A stretch of 64,000 nt of DNA from Pyrus communis (GCF_963583255.1 NC_084810.1:11429853-11493852); one strand, 5' to 3'. Shown: positions 1 through 12,951, counted from the stretch's first letter. Notes: a model not told the origin generated them from the sequence alone. Numbers and translations are program-made.

Positions 1-644
1 CCATACCTTACCATCCTCAAACAAATGGCCAAGCCGAGGTGTCTAACCGAGAAATCAAACAAATTTTGGAGAAGACCGTTGGACCAACAAGGAGGGATTG
101 GAGCTTACGTTTAGATGATGCACTGTGGGCATATCGTACGGCGTACAAAACACCCATTGGGATGTCACCTTTTCGGCTCGTCTATGGTAAGCCATGTCAT
201 TTGCCCGTAGAGTTAGAGCACAAGGCACATTGGGCCGTGAAGACTTTCAACATGGACATAGATGCAGCGGGAGTTCATAGGAAGCTCCAATTGAATGAAC
301 TTGAGGAGATTCGGAATGAAGCCTATGAGAATGCCCGGATGTACAAAGCCAAGACCAAAGCATTCCATGATAAAATGATTTGAACCAAGACCTTCACAGT
401 TGGGCAGAAAGTGTTACTTTTCAACTCTCGCCTACGTTTGTTTCCTGGTAAGTTGCGTTCTAAATGGATTGGCCCGTTTGTTGTTACTAACGTTTTACCT
501 TATGGTGCAGTCCACATAAAAAGCTTAAGGAATGGCGTAGAATTCAAGGTGAACGGGCATCGGTTGAAGCCATATTACGAGCATGGTGTGGGGCAAATGG
601 TGGAAGACATTCCTTTCCATTCCGTGGGCTCAAATGAAGATTGA
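1..644 (+). pseudogene. Athila-like Ty3/gypsy integrase, C-terminal part
   Basis: The window opens inside the integrase of a Ty3/gypsy polyprotein. The first codons read [13 protein letters not shown], the region around the last acidic residue of the DDE triad. [23 protein letters not shown] block follows, which is typical of Athila/Tat-type plant elements. The frame is broken by a TGA at 381-383. The same frame then continues ([22 protein letters not shown]) to a second stop at 642-644, so one nonsense change, plausibly CGA to TGA, separates the halves. The C-terminal stretch with KWIGPF and HRLKPYY is the usual integrase tail. It would insert cDNA copies into the nucleus. The 5' part lies outside the window; the element's 3' noncoding region and LTR follow. 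Confidence 0.9.
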
Positions 645-2583
645 AGAGAGTACCCGTCCGGCTGCAAGACGTAAAAACAAGCGCTTCGTGGGAGGCAACC
701 CATGCATCTGAATAGAGAAGAACTTGGAAACCCCTTTAAGAGACTTATTTTTATTCCTTTCCTTTTCTTTACTGCCTTTACTTTGCCTTCTTTATCGTAT
801 TTGTTTAATTGCTTGCTCTTTTGTGACTTTATGCTTAAAACATTGAGGACAATGTTTGATTTAAGTGTGGGGGGGTAAACAATTTGTTTTTGCATGAATT
901 TCGTGGGATTTATTCACCTATCACTTAGAATGTTGTTTCTTGCTGTTTTAAGCGTTTTTAGAGTGTTTTAGTGTGTTTTATAGTGTTTTGGCATAAAACT
1001 CCGAAAATTTGATAAAATTCTTTTGAAAAACCCAAAAATATGTGTTTTTAGAGTCATTTGAGTCATTTTGGTGCTTGTTTGTGTCTTAGGGTATCTTCCA
1101 ACACAATGATGAGGATTCGGTCTTTAATTGCATGACTGTTAAGGAATGTTACAAACATGGATGAAAGTTTGATATACTCTTTGGTTTATGCTTGGTTGTA
1201 GTTATAATTCATGAATCCACATGTAATTACAAAGGATAAAATCAGTTTTTGTAACATGCTTGAAGGAAGGAACTCAAACTAACGCTACAACCCTGAGAGA
1301 CTTGAACCTAAAACGTTCTTTGGAGTGTATGAATCTGTGCATTATTGTTTTCTAAAGTTGTTGCATGATCTCATCATTCCTTGCCCGGTTGCTACTTAGA
1401 AGGCGTTTCATCATTTAGTTCCAAATGCTAGAACTCATATTCATTTCATTCAAAGCATGATATTGATTGCATAACACATATACAAGATGAAGTTTGTAGC
1501 AAACCAACAGCCAAATAGCCATCCCCCTTGCAATTGTGTGTAAGTTTAAACCCCATTGAGCCTTGTTAGCCTATGTTCTTTATTAACCCATATCAACCTG
1601 ACCTAGCCTAGTATAGGACCGTCCATACCCTTGTTCTTGAAGCATGGTAAGCATGACATAGCATGAATTCTTTCTTGGCAGCAAAACAAGTGTGGGGGAA
1701 TTTGTTAGTGTGTGTGTGTGTGCCAAGAAACAAGGGGCACGGGTTGGGAAAAGAAAAGATAGAAATTTGTGAGAAAAAGAAAAAGAAAAAAAAAAAAAAG
1801 TTGTGAAAAGAAAGAAAAAGAGGTTCAAAATAAGTGAGAATGAACTCACAAGAGTTGTTTGTTGAAGGAAGGGTCCAAAACGTTCAATTTGGCCCTAAAA
1901 GTGTGGTGTAATTCATTCCCCAATGTGTTTGAGTCAATCTTTGCCATGAAAGTGATTCTAGTGTCTTATTTCTTCACTTTGCTTACTATTGCCTAAAGAA
2001 CGTTTGTTTTCCATATCCTTTCTTTGTTAGCCAATCACCCTAGCCCCGATATAACCCTTTGACTTCTATCTTGGGTGTTATGTATTTCAATTTGTGGAGG
2101 TTGGGATTGGTATGAGCATATGGTATCATTGGTTCTCGCATCTAAGTAGTGGCATTCCATTCATGAGATCATATTCATATACACTTCAAATTCCAGAAAA
2201 GTGCCTTCGTTGTTATAAACATATGTGAGTGTTCGTTTTCATGTTTACATCAATCTTCTCACATATACCTAGTATAGGGTGTGTAGTTAGAGAATCTGAG
2301 TGAAAATAAGAGTGAAACTTGCAAGGAATTGAGTAAATTCTCTAAGGCATGTTACTATCTTCGAATCATGTTTTAATTGATTGCATGTGAGCTAAGGAAT
2401 GGTGACTTTGATTAAGTATATGCTCGAGTGTAGGAATGACTAAAGTTTATGATTGTAGTGATCTTTAATATGTCATGTTGCATTAAGAATCTCTGAGGTA
2501 ATGTTGGAGGGTCTAGATTGTGTTTTTGAGTTATTTTGTTTTGTTTTGCTCGAGGACTAGCAAAAGCTAAGTGTGGGGGAATT
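645..2583 (+). other. 3' noncoding region of the Athila-like element with repeated polypurine motifs
   Basis: No gene is visible. This long noncoding stretch between pol and the 3' LTR is characteristic of Athila-type elements. The polypurine-tract-like motif AAGTGTGGGGG occurs three times, at 863, 1688 and 2569. The last one sits directly before the LTR and is the likely plus-strand primer. A short TG repeat lies near 1707 and a purine-rich A/G run near 1770-1820. Confidence 0.7.
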
Positions 2584-4432
2584 TGATACGAGCATATTTA
2601 TGCGACTTAGTATGCTTGTTTTCGTGCATTTACATTGTTAGTTCTTAGTTATTTTAGCTCTTTAAACTACTTTTGTGTGTTTTCAGGTTTTAAGGGCCTA
2701 ATATGCTTTAGGGTGCATTTTGGAGCGTTTTGGAGCAAGTTGGGCCTATGTTGGTTTGGACATGCTTGGAGCTAAACGAGAGGATGAATTCGAAGTGCAT
2801 TTGAGCCAAGAAGTGAATGGTGATGTGAAGATTGGAAATTCAAGACGGATGAAGAAATGAAAGTGAAGAACAAAGAATTTGGAATTGGAGATCAAAGTTT
2901 CTTAAGTTGGAAGTTTCCATTCTTGGAAATTTCCATTTTCGAAACTTTCTATTCTCGGCTTTGGGCTCTTAGATGGGCCATTCCTTTTCCCCTAACCCTT
3001 GCCGTGGCACCTAGGGTCCATTGACTTGATTTCCTTGCCTTGCAAGGTATTTTAGGAAGCCCATTCACTCACCCTAGCCCTTGCCGCACCTTAGGCCTTG
3101 TTCCACTTAAAAACCCAATTGTTTTAACCTAATTTCTGATGGATTTGGGTTTTTAAAGGCCCTAATCTGATTGCCCTAGGGTTTTGGATGCATATATTTA
3201 CATAATTTAACCCCCTTGGCCAGAGGACAGACGGGAGAACTCATTCTACATTCCAGAAAATAAAAACAGCACTGCAGAAAACCCTTAGCCCTTGCCGCAG
3301 CCTTCCTCCCCCTTTGCCGAGCCTTCCACCTTCTTCCAACCCTCAAACACTCATCCATACTCACCCTACTACCCTTGCCGTGCTTCTACACCTTCCCCAT
3401 TCCATTCTACATCATCAAAACAGCCCAGAAACTACACCTACACAACCTACCGCAAGCAAGGGAAAGGGGACAGATTCTGTGCAATTGTTTGGCTCTTCAA
3501 TTGGAGTTGTTGGAACGTTCTAGGTGTTTTCTACTTTGTTATTCTATGTCTAAATTTGTTTGTATCTGTTTTATTGCAAATATGAGGAACTAAACCCTTT
3601 TTGGCTAGGGGTGATTTCAATACCATGATTATTTATGTGATATGAATTGATGAATTCCGGTTATGAACTCTTGATTCGTGAATGCAATTGGCTTAACTAT
3701 TTGATGATTAACTTATTTGTGTTTGTTGATTGAGGGTCGGCACTTAATTAGCATGCATGAATATGTGGCTAAAGTTTAAGAAGGTTTCACATAATTGTTA
3801 CTAACTTATACTTGAAAGTAGTGAAGGTCGCTTGTCACGATCGCGTTAAGTTTAATTCTTAGCATGAGTAACATGATGTCATAGTTGCAAATGCTTTGTC
3901 AATGCTTATGGTTTTCATTATTCTTAATGATCTTCGATTGTATCTCTATTATGATGACATGTAGGGAACTTTTGAGAATGTTTTGGGTTGTCGAATGATG
4001 CCATCCAATCCAATAATATAAGGAAAATCTGAGGGATAACTAGTGATGTCACGGTTAATTTGGGGCATTGTCGTTCATAATTCAATGAAGGAATAACTGG
4101 AAATTGATTCAGATGCATAAATATCATGTGTGGAGAAAGAACCTCTAGCTAATTCACCAACCATCTTGTTTCACAACACTTGTTTACAATCTGTCCATTT
4201 TTGCATTTTGTTTGTTTATTTCAACTTCGTCAAAAACTAAAACCTTTTTTTTTTATTTCCTTGTTCCCAAGTGTCTTAAATCTGTTTTCATTTAGTTTTT
4301 ATGTTTTGAAGTCAATTTAGAAGGTTTTAGCAAGCCCTCCTAATCCCCGGTCTAGAACGATCCCTCACTTATCCATTCTACTACAATTGTCAAACGAGGG
4401 TTTAATTTGAGTGTCAAGGAATTCTAATATCA
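2584..4432 (+). repeat. 3' LTR of the Athila-like gypsy element
   Basis: It starts TGATACGAGCATATTTATGC immediately after the polypurine tract and ends at CA 4432, about 1.85 kb. The boundaries are supported by a second, inverted copy of the family at 25014-27327. That copy shares the start (TGATAGGAGCATATT) and the end region (ACTACAATTGTC then GAGGGTTT). ORFs inside it near 3292-3585 overlap in several frames and look like chance. The 5' LTR is outside the window, so the target duplication cannot be checked. Confidence 0.85.
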
Positions 4433-5129
4433 CTTGCTGTGGGGATCAAAATGGAAAGGAAGAAAATTTGTCCTCCTTGCCATAGGGAAGAAAAGAAAAA
4501 GGGGAAAGTGAAAAATGCACATCCTACTCACTCAAGGATAAGCATTACATATTTCCAAAATCTTGAAGGAAATCACAAAAGCTTTCCAACACTTTGAAGG
4601 AAGTCACCTTCGTTACCAAAATTGAAGGGGATTCCTATCAAAGGAAGGAAACATTTTTTCCTGTAACCACTGGAAAAAAATTCAAAATGTTCCACATGTA
4701 TTTTGTCACAATTATGGAAAATTAATACGCACAAGAAGTATTTGCCGATTTATCCATTTTCAAAAAATTTCTTTCAAGATCAAGCCTCTACGGTCCTTGA
4801 AGAAACAATGCCTCAACGGCCCTTGACGAAATTCATCATTTCAATTGAAGATCAAGCCTCTATGGCCCTTGAAGAAATGTTTCGTCCAAGAAACAAGCCT
4901 CAACGGCCCTTGACTAAATTCATCATCTCAATTCAAGAAATATAGCTTAACAGCCCTTGAAGAAATGTTTCATTCAAGATTAAGCCTCTATGGCCCTTGA
5001 AGAAGCAAGCTAATTCAAGATCAAGTCTCAGCGACCATTGAGTTAGAACATTCACATTGCAGGACTTCAAAACACATTTCCTACATGGGACAATTACATG
5101 CCTACAACGTGCCTTGAAGTGGGGGCATT
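4433..5129 (+). mobile_element. 3' internal part of an LTR element with short tandem repeats
   Basis: No coding frame is visible. From about 4775 to 5045 the motif CAAGCCTCTACGGCCCTTGAAGAAA recurs in at least six diverged copies, with spacers. A polypurine tract, AAGTGGGGGCATT (5117-5129), lies directly before the LTR that begins at 5130. This is therefore the 3' end of an element whose 5' part was displaced, probably by the Athila-like insertion upstream. Confidence 0.65.
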
Positions 5130-6200
5130 TGTAGGCATGTAAATTTTGTTGCATACAAATGATGCATCATAAAGCTCCATGTGGCATATGACTCATCACA
5201 AATGGACAAGTCATTAATGACATGTGGCACAAATCAAGCAAAGGAAGTAGAAAACTTCCCCAAAAACTTGGCAAACAAGGGAGAATCCCTTTTACATTCG
5301 GCAAGGGATCAAAATACTCTTAAAACCGGAAAGAAAGTTAAGGTGTCTTCATAAAACAAGCAAGAATTGAAGATTGCTTACAAAATAGGCAACAAGGCCT
5401 CATAATTTTGACCAAGGGAGTAAAGTGGCTGAAAACCAGACCGTTCGTGCCCGCCCATTCTGTCTCTCTCTAAATGGAATGGCTCTCTTAGTTATGCTGC
5501 GCCCCAACCCGGGTCCCCATGTCCGCTCTTCTCCGCCCGTAGCCCAAGAAGTTGGCTTTGCCAACACAACATTAGGGCCGTACCCTTCAAGACACAAAAC
5601 ATGCCTAAATTCTCCCATGGACGAATCAAGACACAAATCAAAGCCAAATCCATCCAAAGGCAAGCTTTGAAAAGCCTATAAATACAAGGTCCTCACACAA
5701 GCATAAGGGTTGAAAAATCTCTACACAGAAGAACCTCTGCTAAACCTTTGAAGACTAATATGCTGCCAAAGCTCTATTTGAAGAACATTTAACCAAAGCC
5801 GAAGCTTTCTCTCAACCAAAGCCGAAGCACTTCCTGGAAGAATTAACAAGCGCTCGTGCCGATTCCTTCAAGACTTTGTTGCAAGCTTATAAACTTGTAG
5901 CAACGTTCGTTTCAAGATCAAGTCGCCAAGACCCTTGAAGCAATGAAATCCCGCATCAAACACTACCTTTTGCCGCACCCTTGAGGTGAAAATCATCCAC
6001 GCGTTGTTTTCAAGCTCGTTCATTCGTTGAGATCAAGTCATTGTGACCCCTGGATCAACAATCACGCATCTACATCAAATTTGAAGACTGAATCAGAGGA
6101 AAGTTGTAAACAGAGATTGTAACCTACAAATTCAAATCAATACAAATCTACTTTGTACACATGTTCTCGTTTCATTCGTTGCAGAATTTTCGTGTTTACA
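5130..6200 (+). repeat. 3' LTR, about 1.07 kb
   Basis: It begins TGTAGGCATGTAAATTTTG right after the polypurine tract and ends ...CGTGTTTACA at 6200, giving TG...CA ends. A TATA-like TATAAATAC (5678-5686) is a plausible LTR promoter. The terminal sequence ATTGTAACCTACAAATTC near 6117 resembles gypsy LTR 3' ends. No 5' LTR partner was found in the window. Confidence 0.75.
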
Positions 6201-6535
6201 GACTACATGATCTAAAAGCGTCTAAAGTTTTGGTCCTCAGAGATTTTGAACTCATGAATAACCAGATAAAAGGGACTTTTCAATGCATGAGTTGCATGTT
6301 GTCTCCATATCACATGGTTGCCACCTATTTAGCTGACACATTCTCTGCATAACATTCAAACATGATTCATGTGTCCAAAATAGTGAGGCCAATGAACTTG
6401 CGCAAATAGCCTCTGGGGCATAACTTATGAGGGCAAGATAAGCCGAGGAATGTCGTGAAGGAAATATCTGTGAAAATTAGTTCATTTTAGCAATATCTAT
6501 GCATGCAATTAACAATTAAAAGGCGGAATCATGCT
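6201..6535 (-). mobile_element. Internal fragment next to a minus-strand LTR
   Basis: No coding sequence is seen. By position it is the first internal stretch of the minus-strand element whose LTR lies at 6536-8308. It is cut by the plus-strand LTR element ending at 6200. No convincing primer-binding site was found, so its assignment is tentative. Confidence 0.35.
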
Positions 6536-8308
6536 TGTAGGCACTAAAAAATAAAACTTTACCCATGACATTCAAGGCCTAGTAATTGTGGTGAACCAAG
6601 ACTTAACTCAAATCTTGAAGAAAAGAGTTGAGAAACTTTTATACCTTTGAAGCACCTCTTTGCTTAGCAAATGATATTCACCTATGTGAGGGCCTTCTTT
6701 CCTTCATCTCCTTGCTCCTTGACTCCATGGATGTAGATGGAAGAACTTTGCTTATTGGCTTCATGACTTATTGGATGGATGAAGGAATGGATTCTCCAAG
6801 TTCCCAAAATAGGGAACCTCTAAGTCTTCACACCAAGGAGAGCATTGAGGAAGAGATGAGTGACCTAGAGGATGAAAGATTGCTAGCTATCTTCCTCTAG
6901 GGTGGCCGGCCTTCTAAGAGAAGAGAGAGCTTTGTGTTCTCATCTTTTCTCTCTAGAAAACCCTGATGAACTTTTTGGCTATAAAGTCCTCTATATAGTC
7001 ACTTCACTTAAGTGACAAAAAGAACCAAAACCTATTCATTTACAATATGACCGGCTTTCTAAAGGCTTTGGGTTGTTTGGGCTCTTTTGAGTCTTTAGTC
7101 ATTAAGTTGTCATACAACTTAAGTTAATGGGCTTGACGGTTCTAAGCCTAATGGGCCTTGAGGTCGAATAATTACTCAAAAGCTAAAATGAACTTATTTG
7201 TTTGATTAATTAACATATTAATTAATCCTAACCATAAATAATTAAACCATTTAATTATCCTTACTCATCTCCGTTGTTTCTTCAATCTCTACCTTACACG
7301 GTGTACGATCCATTAGATTCCTTTTAGCGAGCCAGTGGGTGATTAGAACTCTTCAAATCGATTGTGAATTGAAACATACTTTCAATTATCCCTTTAGTGA
7401 TTATACACCTTTAGGGCTTCCACAAACCATGAGTGACACCTAGTAATATATCATGTCTACGCAAGCTAATCACAAGAGGTGGATAACTTATTCAGTTTAG
7501 GATTACAATGCAATACGGTGTTTCTCTAATACAATACTCTTGACCACATTGTTTGGTTTGATAGTTTATTCATGTCTACTATCCAATGTGATTCTCTTAC
7601 TTATATGATTACCTTGTTATGATTTGGAACGACTTCCTAAATCTTATTCATACTCTGGCTAGAGATTCTTAGTCATATCATAGAGTATTCTCGCTCAAAC
7701 AGTTTGAAGGTTAGGGATCCTTTATTGTGCATTCACTTGCCTCTATAGCTAAGTGGCTTAACCCTAACTATGCTGTGGACACCCTTTGACGGAGTGACTT
7801 TGACATAGTCAAAGATCAAGGACTTAACCACAAGACAACTATGATGCCTCAGGTCAAATGACTACTTTACATTATCCCAACCATGAGTTCTCATGTGACA
7901 TGAGTATGAGAACTCATTGTTGATTGTGTTCAGTGGACACATTCTCTATTGAGCACCTATATGCTTGTCTTGGTGTTAGTCGCACCAATGACTCAAGACC
8001 GGTCACTCTCCCTAACAGAAGGCATAGTACGTACTGATCTTAACGGATTGTCAGTGCCCAATTGGCAAACCTATGATCAGGAACGTTTAGGATATGTATA
8101 AGAAAGAGAATGGTATCATGAATCTGACTTCTTTAGATCACATTCTCCCAATTACGTATTCCTTGGACTTATTGTTTAAGCATATAACATTTATATGAGA
8201 TGGCTTTAAACAATAATCTTTGCCTTTTATATTAAACTAGATTAGTTTAACATGTGAAATGTCCGTAAAGTATCATCATATGTTTGGCTTTAGAGCACAT
8301 TTCCAACA
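6536..8308 (-). repeat. Long LTR, minus strand
   Basis: Read on the minus strand it starts TGTTGGAAATGTGCTCTAAAG at 8308 and probably ends ...TTTAGTGCCTACA at 6536, about 1.77 kb. Inside is a TATA-like CTATATAG (6991-6998) with a transcribed-looking region towards 6900. The start is characteristic of a common plant LTR (often non-autonomous, large-retrotransposon-derivative type). The 6536 boundary is less sure. The five bases outside each end do not match, so it is not an obvious solo LTR. The 90-aa plus-strand ORF at 6628-6900 lies inside and is probably fortuitous. Confidence 0.55.
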
Positions 8309-9517
8309 TATCGATCGAGAAACGATTATACCCAACTCCGGTTAATAAACAAGCCTTCAATTGAGATAATGTCATTAGAACTACGGTTACGTTTTTATCC
8401 TCTTTGCTAGAGTGAAGAGTCCGAAGAGATATTTCCTTGGTCGAAGTAATACCACCAGATTGGCGGGGGCCGATTTTTCAGTACTTCAACAACTTTAGGG
8501 GTAACACGATAAGAAAACTACGTATTATGTTAAGAATTATGTCGTATATCAGAATGAGTTGTACCAAAAGAGTGAAGATGGCCTACTATTATTATGTTTC
8601 AGCCCGGACGAGCCGTAGGTAATTAGAGAAATACATCAAAGGATTTGTGGCGCTCACCAGTTCGGCTGAAAAATGAGATGGTTACTTCAAAGACATGGTT
8701 ATTTTTGGCCGACCATCTTAAAGGATTGCATCGAATATGCATAGGACTGCATACAATGCCAGTTACATGGACCTATACAGTGAATCTCGGCCGAAGAACT
8801 CCATTCGGCCATAAAGCCTTGGCCGTTTAGAAGATAGTGGATGCTAGTATGATTAATTAAGTTTAGGTATGAGTTTTGAACTTGGACTGAATATTTTCGA
8901 TTGTAGTAATTGATGAGCTTTTACTATTATGGTAGTAAATATTATTATATAGTTTTCACTATATATTTTTTCAAAATAAGGTTTATTATGTTAAACGATG
9001 ATTTTATAATTGTGATAAAGCTGGTCCACTCACGTTTTGTTTTATCGACCCTTTCAGGACGTAACGAGAGTAAAGAGAACATCAGTGGTGACGAGTGGGC
9101 TTGGCAATGAAGCTTTCATCCTTTGGATTTTGGGTGATGGTTCATTTACTGCAGTTTTATCTATGTTGTAATAATGGCATGATCGTACTTTTGATTATGC
9201 ATAGCACTGCACTTTTATGTGTTTACTGTTGTGTGAAACTTCTAGCTGCTCTGATGTGATGTGATAATAACGGGGTAAAACCTGAGATAATTTGTGACCC
9301 TAAGTGGGGGGGAAGATAAGTGATTTCTTGTAGTAGCTTGGATTAATTCTTAATGAACGTTTTTGGTTCAAATTCTTACACATCATAAATATCTTGCTAT
9401 GGCTTCGTCATTAAGTTGGTTTGTGACATCGTCTTTGGATGGGGTCATTTAGTCAATTTAGTGTCGGCCAACACACCACGGCCTCGTAACTTGTGTTATT
9501 GGGGTCGGGGTGTGTCA
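8309..9517 (+). repeat. 3' part of a Tekay-like gypsy LTR (family T)
   Basis: The right end ...GGTCGGGGTGTGTCA (to 9517) matches the end of the complete T LTR at 59428-61810. It also shares the GTCCACTCAC...CCTTTCAGG block near 9025 and the ATGGCTTCGTCA block near 9399. The left half could not be aligned by eye and may belong to something else. No coding sequence is supported here. Confidence 0.5.
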
Positions 9518-9589
9518 GTCAGTGCATAAGTCACCGATCAATGGAAAGTTTCTAAAAAAGTACTATTCAATTACTTGGGAAATGAGGGA
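9518..9589. other. Short spacer
   Basis: AT-rich junction between the T LTR end and the minus-strand plant-mobile-domain remnant. Nothing recognised. Confidence 0.4.
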
Positions 9590-10200
9590 ATAAAATTTCA
9601 TTGATGTCACTAAAGCATTACAAGATTCAATGAAATCATTCCAGTCCACATTTCAGCACTAAAGCAACAAATTAATTAAGGAGAGGAAGGCATAAATGCT
9701 GCAGAGACGCTTTGAGTTCCAACTATTTCACCTCCTTTGTGGTGATTTTAGCCTTCAATTTTTGGATACTCTTCAACTCCGCTGCATACTCATTACTCCA
9801 CCAGTCGAGGCTTATGAGCTTTATAGTCACTCTCTAGTTGAGAAGTGATTGTCGTTCGGCATAGTTAAAGCTCAACAATTTGATGGTTAATATTTGCTAC
9901 ATCAATTTTCTTTTCTTAATTTCTTCAAGGATGGGCGAGACAACATTTTGACTAGCTACAATATGTTCTAGTTCTTTCTTGGCTTGGAAAGCTTTCTTAA
10001 AAACAACAAAGTGTTGTCGAGTCTTTTTGAGCAAGGTTGAGAGGTAAACGATGCTCTCATTATCAGCAAGACCCTCGATCGTGAGGTCATTCAGGCTTTC
10101 GCCAAGGGAAATAAGGTTGTTAGTATCTAAGATCTCCAGTGCAAAGAGGGCCAAGAGCTATTGTAACTTGGTTAGAGCGCCAAATTTGGCAGGAGTAATA
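9590..10200 (-). pseudogene. C-terminal coiled-coil part of the plant-mobile-domain gene
   Basis: On the minus strand the frame around 10154-9897 reads as a charged helical segment (SLGESLNDLTIEGLADNE, then STLLKKTRQHFVVFKKAFQAKKELE). Further K/E-rich pieces follow to about 9600 in shifted frames (AAELKSIQKLKAKITTKE). This resembles the coiled-coil tail found after plant-mobile-domain proteins in tree genomes. The N-terminal part lies at 13479-15129, so LTR insertions appear to have split one gene. It carries stops and frameshifts and is not functional as it stands. The link to the upstream part is inferred from order, strand and composition. Confidence 0.45.
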
Positions 10201-10740
10201 AATGAACCAGCTTCTCATATTGTACTAGCTAGCAAGGAAGGCGTCAAGTTCGACCATCCAAGAAGGGGAAGGTTGCAGAAAAGCGTGGTGTTTAGACCAA
10301 GTAAAGATAAACAGAGAGAATCAAAGGAAAGATTTTTCAACAATCCGAGAAGAAACATCAGCCATGTTTTCTTGGGTGCTGGTTGAACCTAGAAAATGTA
10401 ATGGCCGAGCACAATATTTAAGGCGACTCCTTTGTTCAAACAACCGACGAAGGTTATCATCTTTACTTGACATGCCTCGATCCCAATATCCTCCAAACAC
10501 CAGGATGGGCACGTGTTGGCCAACACATGTGTGTGATGAAGCCATTTTAACATGCATGCAAGTTATGAAGAAAGAATGAACTAAATAAAATATGTAAATT
10601 CAAATATAATGAAATATGCAAATGCTGGAATGTGTTCAGAGCATACAACTAATCAAGAATACTATGAAAGGAAAATTATATAACAATGAGATTACATAGG
10701 AAAAGGGGTCCTAAACCGAGAAAACTCGAAGGTACTGATA
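10201..10740 (-). other. Broken minus-strand sequence, possible gene-start region
   Basis: A minus-strand ATG at 10364 opens MADVSSRIVEKSFL then a stop, with TTAAATATTG about 50 bp upstream. Short frames continue towards the coiled-coil remnant. No family is recognised. It may belong to the plant-mobile-domain gene or to a second broken copy. Confidence 0.3.
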
Positions 10741-11589
10741 CGGGAATGTATCAACGCCGAGATCGTATGCCTCGAATTAAGCAAAGAGGTGAGTGTATGA
10801 AAGTTTATAATAATAATAATACTAAGTAAAATCATTCTTCTTTTAAACATACTAACCTCCTATTTTGCAACCACGTATACTACTACGTAGTAGGTTTTCT
10901 AAAAACCCTAATATGCAATAAAACCATCATAAACCATGTATGTATAAAATAGTGCTCAGTAATGGTAGTTGCCCGAAAACAAATCCATAAAACCTTCGTA
11001 AATCATATAACAATGTACATAAATAGGGGTATCATAGTTGCCTGAAGACATATCCATCACCCGAGGGTGAATCTGTATGACACTGGATTACACTAGTGAA
11101 GAAACTTGGTAGGTCCCATCACTCAAAGGTGAAGTTGTACGACTTACGCCAAAGAAGAAAATATAACATAACACACCGACACTAGCATTGGCTAGTGAAG
11201 CTGTTTGACACTGGTTTCACCAATGAAGCTGGGAGTATGTCATAAATATCTCACTACTCATCCATTGTGTCTTATGGCCATAGACGTCTACATACTCGTG
11301 TTGTGGGTGTGTGTTGTATGATTACCCACTAAGTAAGTATGGAAAACATAAATCACATCTTTCACATAAAATCATTGGAGCTCAAAAACTCAAAGCATCA
11401 TATCATAAATCCATAGGAACATTCTAGCTTAAATCATCATATATCGTAAAAGCATAAATGCAAGAAATCATAACGTTTCATAAAATATAAATTCGATAAA
11501 TCATAGATATATTTTATGAAACTTAAAATCAGGAAATCATGCCTTTTCATGAATGCAAGCCTAGCATTTAATAAAAATATGCAATTAAG
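10741..11589 (-). repeat. T-type gypsy LTR, minus strand, 3' part
   Basis: AT-rich, noncoding. With 12957-13470 it forms one interrupted LTR. The two parts meet cleanly once the solo LTR at 11590-12951 and one copy of its TTAAG duplication are removed. Direction is given by the GTTGACTTTTTT...GTTGACC and GTGAGTGGACC blocks read on the minus strand in the other half, which match the plus-oriented copy at 59428-61810. Confidence 0.5.
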
Positions 11590-12951
11590 TGATGACTCAT
11601 ATATTTCATGCATTTATACCATCCATTTGTAGCCTCTTTGTGATGTTTTTAAGTTAAACTAGTTGCATTTTACCCTATTTTGTGTTAGTGTGCAGTTACC
11701 TATACTTTAGGATCAATTTGAAGGCAAAAGAAGTGAAAACATGCCATTTTTGGGGTTGACCCTTATTCAAACGTGGAAAGAAGTTTAATGGCCTGTTTTG
11801 AAGCCCAAATAAAGAATCCAAGACAAATCTGGCTTGTTTGAAGACCAGGAGCAGAATGGGAAAGGAATTGGAATATCTAGCCTGATTTGGAGGGGCCAAA
11901 TAAGGAAAAACGTTCAAAACATTGGCTTAATGGTTGGGATCACCTTGCAATTAGCTACAACCCCATTTAGCCTATAAATACTAAGGTTTCAGATCACTTT
12001 TTCACAAGCCCCCCTTGGGGTTGCCCAAAGCTCTCTCTCTTCTCATTCTTTGGCCTTTATTTCAGAAACAAAACCCTATTTCCCTTCACCATCTGCTGCC
12101 ACCGAAGAAACCACGCAGCTGCGCTATTCTTAAAGGATTTCAACATCAGAATTGCTTCAAGGGGGTTTCTTCTATGAACTTTAATTTCACTCATGTTGTT
12201 CTTGATATTTATATATTATGTAATCATGTTGTGTAATTAAGTTCATAGCTGGGGATTTCGATGTAGCCTTGCAAAACTATTCTATGTTATTAAGTTAAAG
12301 TATTCGATTCATCAATCTGTTTTCTTGTTTCATTCACTGATTTTATAGTTTAATTTGTGTGTTTATCTTAATATTTGATCACCATTACGGTTTCTTACAG
12401 ATTATTTGATCAAGGTTATAGTACACATCATGCTTAATCTTGGTAGACATGTGAATGAATGAAGAAACTGCTATGCATACATCCTGCCATGTGATTTCTT
12501 TGGTTCTTTGATTTTTTCTTATTCTTAATGGATTCTTATTTCGTAATCTAGGTTGAACATCACAACGAGGGTGAAGATTACGAGTACTTGATCACAACCA
12601 CATATCAAATGGATGATCATAAATAAGTAAAACGAACCCTAGTTGCAGATAGGAGAGTTGAATGCGTTTTGACTTAATTTTCATTGAATTGACTTGTAAT
12701 TGTGAAATCGATATCCCTAGTTCCGTTCCCATTGTTTTTGAATCATTTTATTATTCATATTTACATTCTCTTGCATTTTAAGTTACTTTACTTCTCAAAT
12801 CAAAATCAAAACTCAATTTGTTAGTTTCATTGTTTAGTTAGGGTTCACATAAATCTAGTAATTTATAGAGGTCTAATCAGTCCATGTGGTTCAACACCCT
12901 TATTTGTGTCACTATACTATCCTTATTTTTTCACTTTAAAGGAACACAACA
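11590..12951 (+). repeat. Solo LTR of an Athila-type gypsy family
   Basis: It is TG...CA bounded, 1362 bp, flanked by TTAAG at 11585-11589 and 12952-12956, a perfect 5-bp target duplication. It starts TGATGACTCATATATTTC and matches the LTR at 49573-50870 throughout: ACCATCCAT, AAACTAGTTG, GTTAGGGTTC and the terminal GGAACA-AACA block. No internal sequence remains, so it arose by LTR-LTR recombination. Confidence 0.92.

Noticed and set aside
3292..3593. Overlapping ORFs of 69-97 aa
   Set aside because: All lie in the LTR in three frames, and have no family features or counterpart in the sister LTR.
4775..5045. CRISPR-like array
   Set aside because: Repeats are diverged with uneven spacing, inside an LTR element in a plant genome.
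5400..5670. 87- and 81-aa ORFs on opposite strands
   Set aside because: Shadows of each other inside the LTR at 5130-6200; neither shows a domain.
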